A DNA stretch of 64,000 nucleotides from the NCBI GenBank assembly GCA_937912125.1, contig CALDOK010000002.1:47649-111648 (forward strand), written 5' to 3'. The DNA is from an uncultured Pseudomonadota bacterium (GTDB lineage Bacteria > Myxococcota_A > UBA796 > JAFGLY01). This document shows positions 55,171 to 63,934 of the stretch, in pieces; the first letter of the stretch is position 1; every line of letters starts with the position of its first letter. The position numbers and the translations under genes are program-made. Below the pieces are notes generated by a model, which was not told where the DNA came from, did no database searches, and worked only from the letters and a program-made list of their open reading frames with translations.

Positions 55171-56601
55171 ATGGGCTTCCTGCTGCTGGTGCTCCAGGTG
55201 ACCTTCTGGGTCCTCGTAGTGGGTGGTGCGGCTTGGCTGGCGACCTGCCTGTGGCTGCACCTGCGCCACCCCGTCCCCCGCTGGGACTGGAACACCATCG
55301 ACGTCGATGATGTTCGCTTCACCGACGACTTCCTGTGGGGCGTAGCCTCGGCAGCGCACCAGGTTGAAGGGGGCTGCGACAACAACAACTGGGCGTGGTG
55401 GGAGACTCAGTCCGACGACCAGGGCATGCCCCGGATCGCCGGGGGTCAGGTGGCGGGCGATGCCTGTGACCACTGGAATCGCTACCCCGAGGACATTCGG
55501 CTGATACAACAGCTGGGTGTGTCTGCGTATCGCTTCTCCATCGAGTGGAGCAAGATCGAGCCCCGGCCGGGTGAGTTCGACGCAGAGGCCATCGCCCACT
55601 ATCATGCGTTGCTCGACGCCTTGGCCCAGGCGGGCATCAAGCCCATGATCACCCTGCTTCACTTCAGCTGGCCCCTGTGGTTCGAGCAGCTCGGGGCGTT
55701 CGAAAAGGCCGAGAACATTCGGTACTTCGTGCGCTTCTCCAAGCGTGTGTTTCAGGAGTATCGCCCACAATGCAAGCTCTGGTGTACGGTCAACGAGCCC
55801 GAGGTTGTGTCGCTTATCGGATACCTGATCGGCATGTTCCCCCCGGGTCGACGCGACCTTCGGGTGGCGGCCTGGGTCCAGCGCAACCTTGTGCTGGCCC
55901 ATGCACAGGTCTACCAGGCCCTCAAGCACATGCCCGGCGGGGGCACGGCCCAGATCGGGCTGGTCAAGAACATCTTCCAGTTCGAGCCCTGGCGGCGGTG
56001 GTTCCTCCCCGAGTGGGCCGTGGCTCGCGCGGCGGAGTGGGCGCACAACGGCGCCATCATGCGGTACCTCCAGACAGGCCACTACCGCTTCAGGGTGCCC
56101 TGGCTCGCCTGGATCACCACCTTCGACCCCGAAGTGCAGGGCGCCGGCGACTTCTTCGGGCTCAACTACTACTCCCATGCCCACGTCCGCATCCAGCGCG
56201 ACCGCAGCGAGCCCGTCAAGCTGGTGCACCTGGAAGACGAGATCCCCACCGACTTCCACTACGCCATGTACCCCGAGGGCCTGCTCCGCGCGCTGCGCAG
56301 CGCCGCGGCCCTGGGCAAGCCCCTCTATGTCACCGAGAACGGTGCGCCCGACGCCACCGACGGCATCCGCGACACCTTCATCAGGCGCTACCTCTACGCC
56401 CTGCACCGCGCCCGGATCGAGGGCCTGGACATCAGGGGTTACTTCTACTGGTCGCTGATGGACAACTTCGAGTGGGTCGAAGGCTACAACCAGCGTTTCG
56501 GCTTGGTCCACGTGGACTTCGTCACCCAGAAGCGCACGCTGCGCGAGGGCGCGAAGGCCTTCGTCAACGTCGTCCGCAACCGCTCCGACGCGGCCTACTG
56601 A
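55171..56601 (+). CDS. Membrane-anchored GH1 family beta-glycosidase
   Basis: 476 residues. An N-terminal hydrophobic helix (LLLVLQVTFWVLVVGGAAWLATCLWL) precedes the GH1 barrel, which is unusual because bacterial GH1 enzymes are generally soluble and cytoplasmic. Family motifs: FLWGVASAAHQVEGG, YRFSIEWSKIEP, CTVNEPE with acid/base Glu209, and VTENGAPDATDGIRD with nucleophile Glu389, plus YFYWSLMDNFEWVEGY. It hydrolyses beta-glucosides or beta-galactosides; the neighbourhood favours galactosides. It follows the GH36 gene by 21 bases. Confidence 0.88.
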   Translation: MGFLLLVLQVTFWVLVVGGAAWLATCLWLHLRHPVPRWDWNTIDVDDVRFTDDFLWGVASAAHQVEGGCDNNNWAWWETQSDDQGMPRIAGGQVAGDACDHWNRYPEDIRLIQQLGVSAYRFSIEWSKIEPRPGEFDAEAIAHYHALLDALAQAGIKPMITLLHFSWPLWFEQLGAFEKAENIRYFVRFSKRVFQEYRPQCKLWCTVNEPEVVSLIGYLIGMFPPGRRDLRVAAWVQRNLVLAHAQVYQALKHMPGGGTAQIGLVKNIFQFEPWRRWFLPEWAVARAAEWAHNGAIMRYLQTGHYRFRVPWLAWITTFDPEVQGAGDFFGLNYYSHAHVRIQRDRSEPVKLVHLEDEIPTDFHYAMYPEGLLRALRSAAALGKPLYVTENGAPDATDGIRDTFIRRYLYALHRARIEGLDIRGYFYWSLMDNFEWVEGYNQRFGLVHVDFVTQKRTLREGAKAFVNVVRNRSDAAY

Positions 56602-56627
56602 CTCACCCGCTCGATCCTGGAGCATCC

Positions 56628-57365
56628 ATGCAAGGCATCGCAGCCCTGGTCCTCGCCGCCGGTCGCGGCACCCGCATGAAGAGCCCGCTGCCCAAGGTGC
56701 TCGTGCCGGTGGCCGGGCGGTCCATCGCTCAGCGCCTGGCCGACAACCTCGAGGCCGCGGGTGTGTCGCAGCTCTGTTTCGTCGTAGGGCACCGCGCGGA
56801 CGAGGTCAAGGCTGCCCTGGGGCCCCGCTACGCCTATGTGCTCCAGGAGCAGCAGCTCGGCATGGCTCACGCGGTCGAGATGGCCCGCGACACACTGATG
56901 GGTCGCGCTGAGCATGTGTTGGTCACCGTGGGGGACAGCCCCCTGCTCCAGCCGGCGTCCATCCAGCGGCTCATCCAGAGGCACCTGGGCACAGGAGCCG
57001 CCTGCACCTTCTTCACGGCCACATACCAGCCACCTCCACCCTATGCGCGAGTGATCCGCGGTCCCGACGGGTCGGTTCGCCTGTGTATCGAGGAGCGTGA
57101 CTGCACCCCCGAGCAGCGGCAGGTCCGCGAGCTGTTGACCTCCCACTATGTCTTCGAGGCCCGGGCCCTGTGGGACCACCTGGCGTCGGTGCCGGTGCAT
57201 CCGATCACGGGCGAGCGCTACCTCACCGACATCACCCGCAGCTTCCAGCGCCACGGCCTGGCGATGCAGGCAGTGCCGGTGGCTGACGCCGCAGAGCTCA
57301 CGGGCTTGAACTCCCTCGAAGACGTGGCCATGGCCGAGCGCTGGCTCGCCGACCATGGCGCCTGA
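56628..57365 (+). CDS. GlmU-like nucleotidyltransferase (UDP-sugar pyrophosphorylase domain only)
   Basis: 245 residues from ATG 56628 with TGGAG upstream. It follows the N-terminal half of GlmU closely: ALVLAAGRGTRMKSPLPKVLVPVAGR (signature, Arg/Lys), EQQLGMAHAVEMAR, VTVGDSPLL, YARVIRGPDGSVRLCIEERDCT, SHYVFEA, and RYLTDI. The residues that read EINTG in GlmU are ELLTS here, and the left-handed beta-helix acetyltransferase domain is absent. The reaction should be NTP + sugar-1-phosphate to NDP-sugar + PPi. Overlapping galK by 11 bases, it may use galactose-1-phosphate. The specificity is inferred, not shown. Confidence 0.82.
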   Translation: MQGIAALVLAAGRGTRMKSPLPKVLVPVAGRSIAQRLADNLEAAGVSQLCFVVGHRADEVKAALGPRYAYVLQEQQLGMAHAVEMARDTLMGRAEHVLVTVGDSPLLQPASIQRLIQRHLGTGAACTFFTATYQPPPPYARVIRGPDGSVRLCIEERDCTPEQRQVRELLTSHYVFEARALWDHLASVPVHPITGERYLTDITRSFQRHGLAMQAVPVADAAELTGLNSLEDVAMAERWLADHGA

Positions 57366-58551
57366 TCTGTCCGCTGCGCTGCGCCAGCGCGTAGAGCGCT
57401 CGGTGGGCGCGTATCGCTCGCGCTTCGGCCTGGACCCGACCTGGGTGGGGTGGGGGCCGGGCCGTGTGAACCTCATCGGTGAACACACCGACTACAACCA
57501 GGGGCTGGCCATGCCCGCGGCCATCGACCGCTGGGTCGTGGTGGCCCTGGGCGCCGGGCCGGACGGGCAGCTCGTGGTGCGGGGCGAGGACTTCGACGAC
57601 GAGTGCACGCTCGCGCTCGGGCGACCGGCGCCCAGCCACGCCCCCTCTTGGCAGCGCTACGCGGCGGGCTGCGTGGCGGAGCTGGCGGCCCTGCAGCCTC
57701 TCCGCACGGGCCTGCAGGCGGTGGTCGCGGGCGATGTGCCCCTGGGGGCCGGGCTGTCTTCCTCCGCGGCGGTTGAGATGGCCTGGCTCAACGTCTTGCG
57801 GCTGGCCAGCGGCGCCCAGCTCTCCGGGTTGGAGCTGGCCCAGGCGGCGCAGCGCGTGGAGCATCGTCACCTGGGCCTGGCTTCGGGCTTGCTGGATCAA
57901 CTGGCGTCGCAGTTCTCTCGCGTGCACCGGCTGATGGTTGTGGACTTCGAGAGCCTCGAGATCCGCTGGGTGCCAGCGGGCCTCCCTCGCTGGACCTGGG
58001 TGGTGGTGGAGTCGGGCGTCCGCAGGGAGCTGGCAGCCTCGGCCTACCGTGACCGGGTGGCCGAGTGTCAGCTGGGCCTTGCCTTGGCTCGGGGTTCCGA
58101 TGCCGAGCTGCGCGGCTATCGTGGTCTCGGGGCCTCGCACCTCGAGCTCCTCGAACGGCAGGGGCACGCGCTGGTCGCGCAGCGGCTTGGCCACGTCATG
58201 GACGAGAACCAGCGGGTGCTGGCCATGGAGCGCGCCTTGGCCAGCGGCGACGCCGCCGGTGCCGGCGCGCTGCTCTGCGCCTCCCACGCCAGCCTGCGCG
58301 ATCTGTACCAGGTCAGCTGCGCCGAGCTGGACGCCCTGGTGGAGCTGTGCATCGCCTGGCCAGGCTGTGCCGGTGCTCGCATGGTGGGTGGCGGCTTCGG
58401 GGGCTGTGTGCTCGCCCTGGTGCAGGTGGACGCCGCCCAGGGTCTACCTGCGTATCTGGCCAGGGCCTACGCTCCGCGCTTCCCACACCGGCTGCGCAGC
58501 TGGCAGTTCGCTCTGGTAGGGGGGGCAGGGGCCGTGCGATGGGAAGGCTGA
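57355..58551 (+). CDS. galK: Galactokinase
   Basis: 398 residues. GHMP-kinase order: GPGRVNLIGEHTDYNQGLAMPAAI (galactokinase signature), ATP loop PLGAGLSSSAAVEMA, LGLASGLLDQLAS with catalytic Asp region, and C-terminal GARMVGGGFGGCVLALV. The signature with GEHTDYN is specific to galactokinases among GHMP kinases. It makes galactose-1-phosphate in the cytoplasm. The start lies inside the nucleotidyltransferase gene (11-base overlap). No galT or galE is seen in the window. Confidence 0.9.
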   Translation: MAPDLSAALRQRVERSVGAYRSRFGLDPTWVGWGPGRVNLIGEHTDYNQGLAMPAAIDRWVVVALGAGPDGQLVVRGEDFDDECTLALGRPAPSHAPSWQRYAAGCVAELAALQPLRTGLQAVVAGDVPLGAGLSSSAAVEMAWLNVLRLASGAQLSGLELAQAAQRVEHRHLGLASGLLDQLASQFSRVHRLMVVDFESLEIRWVPAGLPRWTWVVVESGVRRELAASAYRDRVAECQLGLALARGSDAELRGYRGLGASHLELLERQGHALVAQRLGHVMDENQRVLAMERALASGDAAGAGALLCASHASLRDLYQVSCAELDALVELCIAWPGCAGARMVGGGFGGCVLALVQVDAAQGLPAYLARAYAPRFPHRLRSWQFALVGGAGAVRWEG

Positions 58552-58592
58552 TCGCCTCCTGATGGGAATATCAGGGGCTCCCGGAGCATTGA

Positions 58593-58626
58593 ACCCGGCC
58601 GGGTCCGGTGATAGGGGCAGCGCCCC
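58593..58626. promoter_or_regulatory. Two palindromes between galK and the large lipoprotein gene
   Basis: ACCCGGCCGGGT (58593-58604) is a perfect 12-base palindrome. GGGGC-AGC-GCCCC (58614-58626) is a 5-bp hairpin. They lie in the 97-base gap after galK. Either could be an operator or a weak terminator without a T-tract; in GC-rich DNA short palindromes also occur by chance. Confidence 0.3.
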
Positions 58627-58648
58627 TCGCCGGGGCCTTGGAGGAGAC

Positions 58649-61600
58649 GTGCATCGTCAGGCCGTCATCATCGCGCTTTCGCTGCCTATGCTGGGCTGCC
58701 TCGTCGAGCAGCCTTCGCCCTTCGTCGGCAGCTGCGCCGTGTACCCCGAAGGGGTCTACGAGTACGGCCAGATCGGCATCGGCACCTGCCTGGCCACGCC
58801 GTCCGACGTCGGCTTCATCGAGCGGGAAGGCGCCGTCTACCTCGCGGTGAGCAACGCCAACGCCTTCCGCGACTTCGAGAGCGGCTCCGTCACCTTCATC
58901 GATTGGTCGTCCGTCGATCTGGCCAAGCAGCGCAACCTGCTGGGCGACCTGAACGCTCACTCGGTCGAGCTCCCTCACTTTCCCGGCGTGATGGCCGAGA
59001 TTCCCCAGCGCAACCTGCTGGCGGTGCCGGTGCGCTTCTCCGAGGGCGAGAACACCCGCGAGGTGTTCGACTACTTGCACATGATCGACATCGCGGATCC
59101 CATGGCCGCCTTCCCGGCTGCCGTGGCCGAGGGCAGCGAGACCAGCATCCAGGTGCAGTCCGACCCCTTCCCCACCTCGTACGACGCCGACTCCGGCTAC
59201 CTGTTCGTGGGCAACCGCACCAGCCACACCGTCTCGGTGGTCGACGCGCTGTCCAGCCCGATCCAGCTCGTGGACGCCGCCGGTAACGCCAGCGCGGGCG
59301 GCGGTCGCTTCTTCGACGCGGACGGCTCGGGGTCCACGGCCACCTTCTCGAGCCTCGAGATCATCAACCGCGACGCGCTGGTCGATGAGTCTTGGCTGCT
59401 CACCTACATCGAGGGCACCTACCAGCTCTGGCTCCCCGACGGCTCCGGCCTGCAGCGCACCACCAGCGGGGGAGGCGGTGACTGGGACGATGGTCACTAC
59501 GGGGTGGAGCTCGACCCAGAAGACAGCGATGGCGCGGTCAGCCGTGTGGAGTCGCCCTTCTTCTACGAGTCGCCTGTCCTCGGCGCCCGGATGCTCTTCG
59601 CCAGCGACGGCGATCTGCGCGGGGCCAGCCCGGCCGACTTCCTCGCCGACTGGTTCTTCGACGCCGATCCTATGCTCGAGGGCGTCCAGGGCGCATGGGA
59701 CGAGAGCCTCGGCGGTCCGTTCGCCCTGCGCGACGACGGCGCTACCTGGATGTTCTACGACGGCACCGTCGATGGGATCAGCAGCATCGGCCTGGCCGCC
59801 TCGCTGTCGGGCTACGCCGACTTCGAGCGGGTGGGTGATGGCCCCATCCTGGTCCCAGGCGGCGAGCACGACCTGCTGGCCCAGCGGGATCCCCTGGTGA
59901 TCTACGACTACTCGCTGGACAGCTGGCGCATGTTCTACAGCGCCTTCGACGGTGTGCGCTGGAGCATCGGCCATGCCACGGCCCAGGAGCTCGACGGCGT
60001 GTGGATCCCCAGTGAAGATCCGGTGTTCGCCATCGATGGCGACTGCGCTGTGCCCCGGGTGATCCAGACCAGCCGCGGCTTCCAGATGTGGTACAGCCGC
60101 CGTGACGCCCAGGGCGCCTGGACCGTGGGACATGCCGAGAGCCCCGATGGCATCACCTGGCACGACCTGGGGGTCACCTCGAGCTATCCCGGTCGCTCCG
60201 GCTGGTGGCTCGACGAGCCCCCCGGCTTGGCCGTGGCCTTCAGCGAGTACGACGCCTTCCGCATCGAAGGCGAGCAGGTGGGGCCCACCACGCTGCATGC
60301 CCGCGCGGGCAACACCGTCGAGTCCAGCCAGTATGGCTTCGGCCTGCGGGTGGCCGCCGGTCAGCTGCTCGATACCGCCGATGTCGGCGCCGCCGCCGCC
60401 AACGGCGTGGGTGTCTCTTCCTACGTCCCGGAGCTCGGCCTCGCCTTCCTCGACCTCACCGACGCGTCAGGGCTCCCCAGCATCGGCGTGGCCAGCTGGG
60501 ACGGCTCCCGGCTCTCGCCTCAGGCCTCGCCCGTGCTCGAGGCGGGCAGCGCGGCCTTCGAGGCCGACGGCGTGGGCTCCCCGGTGGTGTTCCAGGACGA
60601 CGGCGGCGACTGGGTGATGCTCTATGCGGGCTACGGCGAGGGAATCGTGCGCATCGGTCGCGCCACCAGCAGCGACGGCGTCGAGTGGACCCGCAGCGGC
60701 TCCAGCCCCGTCTTCGCCCTGGGCGATGACTGGGACTCCTACGGCGCTCTGCCAGGCAGCATCGAGCGGCTCGACAGCGGTGAGTGGCGCCTGTGGTACT
60801 CGGGCAGCAACGGCGAGCGCTCCCGCATCGGCTGCGCCACCTCGACCGACGGCTCCAGCTTCGCCCAGTCCCAGGAGGACGGCGGCTGGATCCTGGGCAC
60901 CGGCAGCCCGGGCGACTGGGACGACACCTCCGTCTACCACCCCTGGGTGGTGACCACCGGCGACACAACTCACCTCTGGTATGTCGGCTACGACGGCGAG
61001 AGCACGCGCATCGGCCACGCCCGTTCCGACAGCGGCGCGCTGGACTTCGAGCGCGACACCGATCCCTACGACGACGAGTCCACCGTGCCGTTGCTGGGCG
61101 GTCAGGTGGGTCTGTTCGACTACGGCGGCGTCGAGCGCCCTGTGGCGTTCCAGACCGACGATGGCTGGGGGCTGTTCTACCGAGGCCTCGACGCGGGCGT
61201 GTTCCGTCCCGGCCTGGCGCTCGGGCCCGATCCCACGGTGCTCTACAAGACCCCCCGCAGCCCCACGGCGGGCGACTGGCTGGCCTTCGGCACCGAGAAG
61301 GGCGAGGCAGGGGTCAACCCCATCGATCTGGACGGCGAGACGGACGGCTACAGCCACACCGGCATCGGCCTGGCGGCCATGCACCTCGACCCGCAGCTCG
61401 GTCTGCTCTTCGTGGCCTCCAAGCTCGTCTCCTACATCCAGGTCATCGACGTGCGGGACGACTCCGTCGATGGCTTCGACGACGCCAACTACCTGGGCGT
61501 CGAGGCCTTCCTCACCACCGACGTGGCTTCGGGCGGCGCCGGCTTCCGGGGGATGGTCACCAGCGCCGACGGTTCGCGGCTGTACGCCCTGAACGACAGC

Positions 61601-62044
61601 CCCGAGGGTGTCTTCGTCTTCGACCTCAGCGAGGTGGTGGACGATGCCTGGGGCGACGCCATCTACGACGCCCAGATCGGCTTCCTGCCCGCCCCGCGAG
61701 GCACCGAGCGCGACCAGGGTGCCGCCACCGTGGTCAGCGCCGGCCCCACAGGGCTCGCGCTGCTGCCCGACGGCAACACACTGCTCGTCACCAACTTCAA
61801 CGACAACAGCCTGGGTGTCTACGACCTGCGCATGGGTGCCTACGGGCAGCTGGTGGGCGAGGTCACCTTCCTCGGCGAGAACCCCCACACCGTGCGCGTC
61901 AGCCCCGACGGCCGCTACGCGGTGGTGGCCTGCTACGAGGGCGACATCGGCGACACCAGCGTGAACAGCACACTGGCGGTCATCGACGTCGATGCAACGA
62001 GCGATACCTGGCTGGAGGTGATCACATGGATCGCCAACCTGTGA
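58649..62044 (+). CDS. Giant lipoprotein with glycosidase-like beta-propeller repeats
   Basis: 1131 residues from GTG 58649 with GGAGGAG upstream; lipobox MLGC gives Cys17. The middle contains about seven repeats of a propeller blade of the pattern W-x-(L/M)-(W/F)-Y-(S/D/A)-G ... IG-A-S-DG, for example EWRLWYSGSNGERSRIGCATS and DWVMLYAGYGEGIVRIGRATSS, resembling GH43/GH32/GH130-type five-bladed propellers. The catalytic Asp/Glu set was not identified. A module near 59300-59500 (RFFDADGSGSTATF ...) recurs in the next gene. The C-terminus is YVTN-like (TGLALLPDGNTLLVTNFNDNSLGVYD). It is probably on the outer surface; function unknown. Confidence 0.75.
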   Translation: MHRQAVIIALSLPMLGCLVEQPSPFVGSCAVYPEGVYEYGQIGIGTCLATPSDVGFIEREGAVYLAVSNANAFRDFESGSVTFIDWSSVDLAKQRNLLGDLNAHSVELPHFPGVMAEIPQRNLLAVPVRFSEGENTREVFDYLHMIDIADPMAAFPAAVAEGSETSIQVQSDPFPTSYDADSGYLFVGNRTSHTVSVVDALSSPIQLVDAAGNASAGGGRFFDADGSGSTATFSSLEIINRDALVDESWLLTYIEGTYQLWLPDGSGLQRTTSGGGGDWDDGHYGVELDPEDSDGAVSRVESPFFYESPVLGARMLFASDGDLRGASPADFLADWFFDADPMLEGVQGAWDESLGGPFALRDDGATWMFYDGTVDGISSIGLAASLSGYADFERVGDGPILVPGGEHDLLAQRDPLVIYDYSLDSWRMFYSAFDGVRWSIGHATAQELDGVWIPSEDPVFAIDGDCAVPRVIQTSRGFQMWYSRRDAQGAWTVGHAESPDGITWHDLGVTSSYPGRSGWWLDEPPGLAVAFSEYDAFRIEGEQVGPTTLHARAGNTVESSQYGFGLRVAAGQLLDTADVGAAAANGVGVSSYVPELGLAFLDLTDASGLPSIGVASWDGSRLSPQASPVLEAGSAAFEADGVGSPVVFQDDGGDWVMLYAGYGEGIVRIGRATSSDGVEWTRSGSSPVFALGDDWDSYGALPGSIERLDSGEWRLWYSGSNGERSRIGCATSTDGSSFAQSQEDGGWILGTGSPGDWDDTSVYHPWVVTTGDTTHLWYVGYDGESTRIGHARSDSGALDFERDTDPYDDESTVPLLGGQVGLFDYGGVERPVAFQTDDGWGLFYRGLDAGVFRPGLALGPDPTVLYKTPRSPTAGDWLAFGTEKGEAGVNPIDLDGETDGYSHTGIGLAAMHLDPQLGLLFVASKLVSYIQVIDVRDDSVDGFDDANYLGVEAFLTTDVASGGAGFRGMVTSADGSRLYALNDSPEGVFVFDLSEVVDDAWGDAIYDAQIGFLPAPRGTERDQGAATVVSAGPTGLALLPDGNTLLVTNFNDNSLGVYDLRMGAYGQLVGEVTFLGENPHTVRVSPDGRYAVVACYEGDIGDTSVNSTLAVIDVDATSDTWLEVITWIANL

Positions 62045-63903
62045 GTCTGCGTCACCTCGTCTTGCTGGCCCCCCTGGGCTTGGTCATGGCGTGGGGCTGC
62101 ACCCCGGATGACGACACGGATCCCCACTTCGATGGGCCTGTGGCCGCCACGGTGCTCCACCCTCAGCAGGGTGGTCCCTTCGATGAACCGGTGGGCTTCG
62201 TGTCCAACAGCCGGTCAGGGCGCATCACGGCCTTGGACCTCAAGCACGGCCGCCTGCTGAGCGACCAGCCCACCAGCTCCTTCCTGCGGGCTCCCTATGT
62301 GGCCACCGGCCGCGATCGCATCCTGGGCGACATCGCCGTCTATGCGCCCACCGACGAGCAGGTCACCCTGTTCGTGGCCGACCTGCGCTACGACGTCCTG
62401 GTCGAGGCGCCCTATGTCGTGGGCGTCGATCCTTGGCTCCAGATCGTGGAGCCCACCGCCACCGAGCCCAGCTTCGTGGACGTGGACGGCTCGGGCGACA
62501 GCGTCACCGTGGCCGACCTGCAGCTGCGCCGCGGCTACACCACTACCGAAGACTGGACCCTCGAGTACGACGGCGATGCCTGGGACGTCACCGGCACGCG
62601 CTCCGGCCGCCAGGGAGAGCAGGCCCCCATGGGCGAGCCGTGGCACACGGGCTGGCGGGAGCTGGAGTTCGAGCTGTCTGGCACCGCCACCGCGGGCGAC
62701 CGCATCGAGCTGAGCACCGACACCGGCGTGATGGAGCACGAGGTGGGCGGCGCGGTCCAAGCGCTGGCCCTGCACCCCAGCCAGAGCCTCCTGGCCCTGT
62801 CCACCTTCGACCGGGCCGACGGCTCCGCTGCCCTGGGTCTCTTCGATCCCGCAGCGGGAGAGCTGTTGGGTGAGCTGACCCTGGCGGACGGGGCGCAGCC
62901 CTACCGCATGGTCTGGACTCCCCAGGGCGACCGGCTCTACGTGGCCGACGCCAGCCTGCCCATCGCCTGGGAGGTCACCCTCGACGCTGCGGATCCCACC
63001 GCCTCTACGGTGCGCGAGCTGGCCATGCACGCGCCCCTGGCGGACCTGGCCTTCGTGGACACCGACCAGGGCGAGCGCCTGGCGGTGGCTCCTGTGGGGC
63101 TCAACCGGGTGGACCTCTATGATCTGGCCACCGAGTCCTTCGTGGTGGTCAACAGCTTCACGGGTGACCCCTGGGGGCTGGACCTGGGCTCGCCGGTCAG
63201 CGGCTTGGCTACGGCGTCCTTCCCGGTGCGTCTGCCCCAGACCACCGAGTTCGGCGCTCGGGTGGTGGAGCCCACGGTGGCGGTGTCCCTGTTCTCTGGC
63301 CACATGCTCCAGCTCGAGGCCTCCAGCGGCTGCCTGGCCCAGGACGAGAGCGGCCCCCGCAGCCTGGAGGGCGACAGCAACTCCTTCGCCTTCGAAGATC
63401 TGGGCAACGGCAGCGACAGCACCATCTGGATGGACGAAGCCACCGAGAGCCACGTGGCCGTGAACCGCTGCGCCGGCATCGCCCACAGCGAGGAGTGGCA
63501 GGTGGTCTTCGATGAGGTGGACCAGTCCTGGTGGGTCGATGGCGGTGAGTCGGGCGTGCAGGAACAGTCCGCCTACAACGATCTCCGCTACGTGAGCGAT
63601 GAGGGCTCCATCAGCTTCACCATCATGGCGGGCTTGGCTCCCGCCACCGATGGCGATCGCTACTACCTCACCGTCGACGACGGCGTGCTGCGGGCCAGCG
63701 GCAACCTCGACCGCTATGGCGACAACGAGCACTACTTCGAGATGCCGGGCCGCCCCGCTCCCTTCTGGTTCGACGCCGGCGCCACCGGCGGCGGCTGGGA
63801 TGAGCTCGACCGTCGGGCGTTCATGCTCTGGCCCATCACCAACTCAGATCTGGTGGGCCGCGTGCGGCTCTCCAGTGCTGAGGTGGAGATCGTCTGGAAC
63901 TAG
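62026..63903 (+). CDS. Large lipoprotein with YVTN-like propeller and repeated module
   Basis: 625 residues from ATG 62026 with a near-perfect GGAGGTGA site, overlapping the preceding gene by 19 bases. Lipobox AWGC gives Cys25. Two copies of a ~90-residue module (FVDVDGSGDSVTVADLQL near 62473, and FAFEDLGNGSDSTIWMD near 63386, each leading to a Trp-rich strand and a SGxQ motif) flank a YVTN/beta-propeller-like middle (LALHPSQSLLALSTFDRADGS, RLYVADASLPIAWEVTL). One further copy lies in the upstream gene, so the proteins likely work together. No enzyme motif seen. Confidence 0.75.
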   Translation: MDRQPVSLRHLVLLAPLGLVMAWGCTPDDDTDPHFDGPVAATVLHPQQGGPFDEPVGFVSNSRSGRITALDLKHGRLLSDQPTSSFLRAPYVATGRDRILGDIAVYAPTDEQVTLFVADLRYDVLVEAPYVVGVDPWLQIVEPTATEPSFVDVDGSGDSVTVADLQLRRGYTTTEDWTLEYDGDAWDVTGTRSGRQGEQAPMGEPWHTGWRELEFELSGTATAGDRIELSTDTGVMEHEVGGAVQALALHPSQSLLALSTFDRADGSAALGLFDPAAGELLGELTLADGAQPYRMVWTPQGDRLYVADASLPIAWEVTLDAADPTASTVRELAMHAPLADLAFVDTDQGERLAVAPVGLNRVDLYDLATESFVVVNSFTGDPWGLDLGSPVSGLATASFPVRLPQTTEFGARVVEPTVAVSLFSGHMLQLEASSGCLAQDESGPRSLEGDSNSFAFEDLGNGSDSTIWMDEATESHVAVNRCAGIAHSEEWQVVFDEVDQSWWVDGGESGVQEQSAYNDLRYVSDEGSISFTIMAGLAPATDGDRYYLTVDDGVLRASGNLDRYGDNEHYFEMPGRPAPFWFDAGATGGGWDELDRRAFMLWPITNSDLVGRVRLSSAEVEIVWN

Positions 63904-63934
63904 GGAAATGACGGGCCTTTGGCCGTCATTTCCC
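63903..63934 (+). terminator. Strong hairpin after the large lipoprotein genes
   Basis: GGGAAATGACGG(G)CC at 63903-63917 pairs with GGCCGTCATTTCCC at 63921-63934 around TTT, with one bulged G. It begins at the last base of the stop codon. No T-run follows, so termination efficiency is unsure. The 3' half recurs at the window end. Confidence 0.6.
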
